A DNA stretch of 64,000 nucleotides from Nemertoderma westbladi (taxonomy: Eukaryota; Xenacoelomorpha; Nemertodermatida; Nemertodermatidae). The stretch covers positions 62,001 through 126,000 of the forward strand of contig JAUCBJ010007289.1 in the NCBI GenBank assembly GCA_032718475.1. Reading direction: 5' to 3'. Positions 57,822 to 64,000 of this stretch are shown here, in pieces; within the stretch, counting starts at the first letter, position 1, and each line of letters opens with the position of its first letter. The notes below the pieces were generated by a model. It ran no database searches. It was not told the DNA's origin and worked only from the letters and a program-made list of their open reading frames with translations. A program made the translations under genes and the position numbers.

Positions 57822-58774
57822 ATGTCTGATACTAAGCAGAACCTGTCAGACAGTTTATTAGATGTAACTATCTGCGACTCAGATAAGGGTGTAGAACCGT
57901 CTACACCTAAGTTCAGTTCACCTCCCACTGTGAGGAAGGTCATCCCTCCAGTAGTAATAACAGAACCGAGGCTGGTCCAACATCGTAGGTCTATCATAGG
58001 CACTCGAGCTCAGGTCAAGCGGGACCAAGAAGCAGCGGAACAGCAACAACCCGCGAGCCAAGAACTTATTTCTCAGCGGCCCGACAGCTCCAGTAGTGAG
58101 GATACTGTAGAGCTGACACCCGAGCGCGGAGCAAGGATGACGGATGCGGTTTATTCGGATCCCCTTCTCATCCTTCCTGCAGCCGTACTCACTAGGTTAT
58201 TGATTGCGGTGGAAGAACACCAGATCGATTGGGCGAGAAGTAAGCGATCAACTAAAGATAGTTATGAGGGATACACAAGGGAAGAACTGAAGTCTATGGT
58301 CGTGTCGCAATGGAACTTCCCCGGACCCGGACTCCCGTTTGATTTATCAGAAGCTGCCTGGGAAGACATACACCGGATGGGAGTAGCCAAGGAAACCATC
58401 GATCCAGCTGTGTGGAAGAGGTCCGCAGCCGGATACGCACAGGGATTCTTCAGCTCTATGGAGCGAGTAAAAGAACAACTGTTTCAACAACCTCAAGGAC
58501 CTCAAGAGCAGGGACAACTGCTTTATCAAGTTAGAGAAAGAATTCTGCGAATTAGGCTAATCTTATCGGCCTTTGAGGAGGCTTCTAAAAGAAGACAAGA
58601 CACATCGTTGCAAATTGCCGTAAAGACTTGGTTTCAACGGGTGAGTCTCCAAGTTCAAGGAACGGCTCAGTGGAAAGCTCAGCTGGAGGAGCGCTCAACC
58701 CATGGAGAATCAACAGACGCTACTTTTTCCCAAGTGGAAAGTGAAGCGACGGCAGAGAACCCGCATAAGAGGGA
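57822..58774 (+). CDS. Hypothetical protein, 3' end truncated by synthetic adaptor
   Basis: The ATG at 57822 (AAACATGT) begins MSDTKQNLSDSLLDVTICDS. An upstream extension to 57774 lacks an ATG. About 317 genuine codons follow. Residues ~1-105 are polar, with Pro/Ser/Glu-rich disorder. Residues ~110-290 look folded and helical (LLILPAAVLTRLLIAVEEHQ, REELKSMVVSQWNFPGPGLP, YQVRERILRIRLILSAFEEA). No cysteine/histidine or catalytic motif is seen and the family is not recognised. A retroelement gag-like role is possible but unsupported. The last ~17 codons of the apparent ORF (VLCVDTTALSSGINAEY) are the translation of adaptor sequence and not biological, so the real C-terminus is unknown. Confidence 0.45.
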
Positions 58775-58827
58775 AGTACTCTGCGTTGATACCACTGCTT
58801 TAAGCAGTGGTATCAACGCAGAGTACT
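58775..58827. other. Synthetic adaptor, two head-to-head copies (assembly artefact)
   Basis: 58802-58827 begins AAGCAGTGGTATCAACGCAG and continues AGTACT. This is the SMART-type PCR primer also used for whole-genome amplification in low-input long-read libraries (from memory). 58775-58800 is its reverse complement. They are separated by one T. Such a palindrome arises when two amplified molecules are joined end to end and the adaptor is not trimmed. Confidence 0.97.
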
Positions 58828-61800
58828 AACAACAACAATATAAATAAAGAGGTCAACAACAACAATATAAATAAAGAGATATGTCAACAACAACAATATA
58901 AATAAAGAGATATGTCAACAACAACAATATAAATAAAGAGTGTCAACAACAACAATATAAATAAAGAGATATGTCAACAACAACAATATAAATAAAGAGG
59001 TCAACAACAACAATATAAATAAAGAGGTCAACAACAACAATATAAATAAAGAGATATGTCAACAACAACAATATAAATAAAGAGGTGAACAACAACAATA
59101 TAAATAAAGAGATATGTCAACAACAACAATATAAATAAAGAGATATGTCAACAACAACAATATAAATAAAGAGATATGTCAACAACAACAATATAAATAA
59201 AGAGGTCAACAACAACAATATAAATAAAGAGGTGAACAACAACAATATAAATAAAGAGATATGTCAACAACAACAATATAAATAAAGAGATATGTCAACA
59301 ACAACAATATAAATAAAGAGATATGTCAACAACAACAATATAAATAAAGAGGTCAACAACAACAATATAAATAAAGAGGTCAACAACAACAATATAAATA
59401 AAGAGATATGTCAACAACAACAATATAAATAAAGAGATATGTCAACAACAACAATATAAATAAAGAGGTGAACAACAACAATATAAATAAAGAGATATGT
59501 CAACAACAACAATATAAATAAAGAGATATGTCAACAACAACAATATAAATAAAGAGATATGTCAACAACAACAATATAAATAAAGAGTATGTCAACAACA
59601 ACAATATAAATAAAGAGATATGTCAACAACAACAATATAAATAAAGAGGTCAACAACAACAATATAAATAAAGAGGTCAACAACAACAATATAAATAAAG
59701 AGATATGTCAACAACAACAATATAAATAAAGAGGTCAACAACAACAATATAAATAAAGAGGTCAACAACAACAATATAAATAAAGAGATATGTCAACAAC
59801 AACAATATAAATAAAGAGTATGTCAACAACAACAATATAAATAAAGAGGTCAACAACAACAATATAAATAAAGAGATATGTCAACAACAACAATATAAAT
59901 AAAGAGTATGTCAACAACAACAATATAAATAAAGAGATATGTCAACAACAACAATATAAATAAAGAGGTCAACAACAACAATATAAATAAAGAGGTCAAC
60001 AACAACAATATAAATAAAGAGATATGTCAACAACAACAATATAAATAAAGAGGTCAACAACAACAATATAAATAAAGAGGTGAACAACAACAATATAAAT
60101 AAAGAGATATGTCAACAACAACAATATAAATAAAGAGTATGTCAACAACAACAATATAAATAAAGAGATATGTCAACAACAACAATATAAATAAAGAGTA
60201 TGTCAACAACAACAATATAAATAAAGAGATATGTCAACAACAACAATATAAATAAAGAGATATGTCAACAACAACAATATAAATAAAGAGGTCAACAACA
60301 ACAATATAAATAAAGAGATATGTCAACAACAACAATATAAATAAAGAGATATGTCAACAACAACAATATAAATAAAGAGGTGTAACAACAACAATATAAA
60401 TAAAGAGATATGTCAACAACAACAATATAAATAAAGAGTATGTCAACAACAACAATATAAATAAAGAGGTGAACAACAACAATATAAATAAAGAGATATG
60501 TCAACAACAACAATATAAATAAAGAGGTCAACAACAACAATATAAATAAAGAGGTCAACAACAACAATATAAATAAAGAGATATGTCAACAACAACAATA
60601 TAAATAAAGAGGTCAACAACAACAATATAAATAAAGAGTATGTCAACAACAACAATATAAATAAAGAGATATGTCAACAACAACAATATAAATAAAGAGG
60701 TCAACAACAACAATATAAATAAAGAGATATGTCAACAACAACAATATAAATAAAGAGGTCAACAACAACAATATAAATAAAGAGGTCAACAACAACAATA
60801 TAAATAAAGAGATATGTCAACAACAACAATATAAATAAAGAGGTCAACAACAACAATATAAATAAAGAGGTCAACAACAACAATATAAATAAAGAGATAT
60901 GTCAACAACAACAATATAAATAAAGAGATATGTCAACAACAACAATATAAATAAAGAGATATGTCAACAACAACAATATAAATAAAGAGGTCAACAACAA
61001 CAATATAAATAAAGAGGTCAACAACAACAATATAAATAAAGAGATATGTCAACAACAACAATATAAATAAAGAGGTCAACAACAACAATATAAATAAAGA
61101 GGTGAACAACAACAATATAAATAAAGAGATATGTCAACAACAACAATATAAATAAAGAGTATGTCAACAACAACAATATAAATAAAGAGATATGTCAACA
61201 ACAACAATATAAATAAAGAGTATGTCAACAACAACAATATAAATAAAGAGATATGTCAACAACAACAATATAAATAAAGAGGTCAACAACAACAATATAA
61301 ATAAAGAGGTCAACAACAACAATATAAATAAAGAGATATGTCAACAACAACAATATAAATAAAGAGGTCAACAACAACAATATAAATAAAGAGGTCAACA
61401 ACAACAATATAAATAAAGAGATATGTCAACAACAACAATATAAATAAAGAGTTATGTCAACAACAACAATATAAATAAAGAGGTGAACAACAACAATATA
61501 AATAAAGAGATATGTCAACAACAACAATATAAATAAAGAGGTCAACAACAACAATATAAATAAAGAGGTCAACAACAACAATATAAATAAAGAGATATGT
61601 CAACAACAACAATATAAATAAAGAGGTCAACAACAACAATATAAATAAAGAGGTCAACAACAACAATATAAATAAAGAGATATGTCAACAACAACAATAT
61701 AAATAAAGAGGTGAACAACAACAATATAAATAAAGAGATATGTCAACAACAACAATATAAATAAAGAGGTCAACAACAACAATATAAATAAAGAGGTCAA

Positions 61801-64000
61801 CAACAACAATATAAATAAAGAGATATGTCAACAACAACAATATAAATAAAGAGTATGTCAACAACAACAATATAAATAAAGAGGTCAACAACAACAATAT
61901 AAATAAAGAGATATGTCAACAACAACAATATAAATAAAGAGGTCAACAACAACAATATAAATAAAGAGATATGTCAACAACAACAATATAAATAAAGAGG
62001 TCAACAACAACAATATAAATAAAGAGGTCAACAACAACAATATAAATAAAGAGATATGTCAACAACAACAATATAAATAAAGAGGTCAACAACAACAATA
62101 TAAATAAAGAGATATGTCAACAACAACAATATAAATAAAGAGGTCAACAACAACAATATAAATAAAGAGGTCAACAACAACAATATAAATAAAGAGATAT
62201 GTCAACAACAACAATATAAATAAAGAGGTCAACAACAACAATATAAATAAAGAGATATGTCAACAACAACAATATAAATAAAGAGATATGTCAACAACAA
62301 CAATATAAATAAAGAGGTCAACAACAACAATATAAATAAAGAGATATGTCAACAACAACAATATAAATAAAGAGGTCAACAACAACAATATAAATAAAGA
62401 GATATGTCAACAACAACAATATAAATAAAGAGATATGTCAACAACAACAATATAAATAAAGAGTATGTCAACAACAACAATATAAATAAAGAGATATGTC
62501 AACAACAACAATATAAATAAAGAGGTCAACAACAACAATATAAATAAAGAGGTCAACAACAACAATATAAATAAAGAGATATGTCAACAACAACAATATA
62601 AATAAAGAGGTCAACAACAACAATATAAATAAAGAGGTCAACAACAACAATATAAATAAAGAGATATGTCAACAACAACAATATAAATAAAGAGTTATGT
62701 CAACAACAACAATATAAATAAAGAGATATGTCAACAACAACAATATAAATAAAGAGGTCAACAACAACAATATAAATAAAGAGGTCAACAACAACAATAT
62801 AAATAAAGAGATATGTCAACAACAACAATATAAATAAAGAGATATGTCAACAACAACAATATAAATAAAGAGGTCAACAACAACAATATAAATAAAGAGA
62901 TATGTCAACAACAACAATATAAATAAAGAGTTATGTCAACAACAACAATATAAATAAAGAGATATGTCAACAACAACAATATAAATAAAGAGGTCAACAA
63001 CAACAATATAAATAAAGAGGTGAACAACAACAATATAAATAAAGAGATATGTCAACAACAACAATATAAATAAAGAGATATGTCAACAACAACAATATAA
63101 ATAAAGAGTATGTCAACAACAACAATATAAATAAAGAGATATGTCAACAACAACAATATAAATAAAGAGATATGTCAACAACAACAATATAAATAAAGAG
63201 TTATGTCAACAACAACAATATAAATAAAGAGATATGTCAACAACAACAATATAAATAAAGAGGTCAACAACAACAATATAAATAAAGAGGTGAACAACAA
63301 CAATATAAATAAAGAGATATGTCAACAACAACAATATAAATAAAGAGTTATGTCAACAACAACAATATAAATAAAGAGATATGTCAACAACAACAATATA
63401 AATAAAGAGGTCAACAACAACAATATAAATAAAGAGGTGAACAACAACAATATAAATAAAGAGATATGTCAACAACAACAATATAAATAAAGAGATATGT
63501 CAACAACAACAATATAAATAAAGAGTATGTCAACAACAACAATATAAATAAAGAGATATGTCAACAACAACAATATAAATAAAGAGGTCAACAACAACAA
63601 TATAAATAAAGAGGTCAACAACAACAATATAAATAAAGAGATATGTCAACAACAACAATATAAATAAAGAGATATGTCAACAACAACAATATAAATAAAG
63701 AGATATGTCAACAACAACAATATAAATAAAGAGGTCAACAACAACAATATAAATAAAGAGGTCAACAACAACAATATAAATAAAGAGGTCAACAACAACA
63801 ATATAAATAAAGAGATATGTCAACAACAACAATATAAATAAAGAGATATGTCAACAACAACAATATAAATAAAGAGGTCAACAACAACAATATAAATAAA
63901 GAGGTCAACAACAACAATATAAATAAAGAGGTCAACAACAACAATATAAATAAAGAGATATGTCAACAACAACAATATAAATAAAGATATATGTCAACAA
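58828..64000. repeat. 27/30/31-bp satellite array, continuing off the right edge
   Basis: The core unit is GTCAACAACAACAATATAAA + TAAAGAG (27 bp). Between cores there is nothing (27 bp), TAT (30 bp), or ATAT/TTAT (31 bp); a few units have GTGAAC instead of GTCAAC. About 175-180 units are present and nearly identical, so the array is young or homogenised. Every unit contains an AATAAA and a TATAAATA word. The minus-strand ORFs (LLLLTSLFIYIVVV periods) are shadows. Physical linkage to sequence left of 58,775 is doubtful. Confidence 0.95.

Noticed and set aside
58775-58827. Natural palindrome or transposon end
   Set aside because: The sequence is identical to a commercial amplification primer in head-to-head form.
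59592-62650. Many ~60-residue minus-strand ORFs (LLLLTSLFILLLL.., IYIVVVD..) that look like membrane proteins
   Set aside because: They are shadows of the 27/30/31-bp satellite; all start and stop at length changes between units.

Overview
This window is eukaryotic (metazoan) DNA that is AT-rich, intron-bearing and very dense in mobile elements and minisatellites. No operons, ribosome binding sites, CRISPR arrays or rRNA genes are present. A Cys-loop receptor gene with a canonical intron, several animal-type LINEs (RTE-like, L2/CR1-like, NeSL-like), tRNA-derived SINEs and a RAG1-like transposon all point to a marine invertebrate. The frequent TAGGCCTA-type words are reminiscent of echinoderm genomes, but the phylum is an inference.

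Layout. 1-4.2 kb: RTE-type LINE fragments, a MITE-like element and a tRNA-derived SINE. 4.48-10.56 kb: a two-exon pentameric ligand-gated ion-channel subunit. Its 5.0-kb intron holds a foldback element with a 10-bp target duplication, a recurring GTCCCGCACTTTAC motif and another RTE tail. 11.2-22.6 kb: one L2/CR1-like LINE split by a 9.7-kb array of about 250 copies of a 39-bp unit taken from its own reverse-transcriptase gene, and split again by a SINE that ends in a 55-bp perfect foldback. 22.6-27.1 kb: mostly AT-rich DNA with an RTE endonuclease relic and a MULE-like scrap. 27.15-32.45 kb: a full-length, apparently intact NeSL-like retrotransposon (Ulp1-type protease, zinc finger, RT, restriction-like endonuclease) with poly(A) and an 11-bp target duplication.

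34.99-40.22 kb: the most interesting locus. A DNA transposon with very long inverted repeats begins and ends with CACAGTG, the RSS heptamer. It carries a broken gene whose N-terminal zinc region and catalytic core resemble RAG1, and it has no RAG2-like gene. It sits inside the 3' tail of an RTE copy. 43.1-48.0 kb (minus strand): a second RLE-type retrotransposon whose ORF contains about 50 copies of a 10-residue repeat and is broken by four small indels in that repeat. 48.6-49.6 kb: an integrase-like transposase pseudogene. 49.9-52.7 kb: a 44-bp minisatellite with an 836-bp higher-order duplication. 53.5-54.7 kb: a GC-rich reading frame interrupted by two TGA codons. 57.8-58.77 kb: an unrecognised ORF.

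At 58,775-58,827 two head-to-head copies of the SMART/amplification adaptor occur. This is synthetic sequence left in the assembly. The join between the left part and the 27/30/31-bp satellite that fills 58,828-64,000 is therefore probably artificial, and the last residues of the upstream ORF are adaptor-derived.

Apart from the ion channel and perhaps three unrecognised ORFs, everything that can be named here is mobile-element or repeat DNA. The nesting gives relative ages: RTE copies are older than the RAG1-like insertion, and the L2-like LINE is older than both its SINE and the minisatellite.
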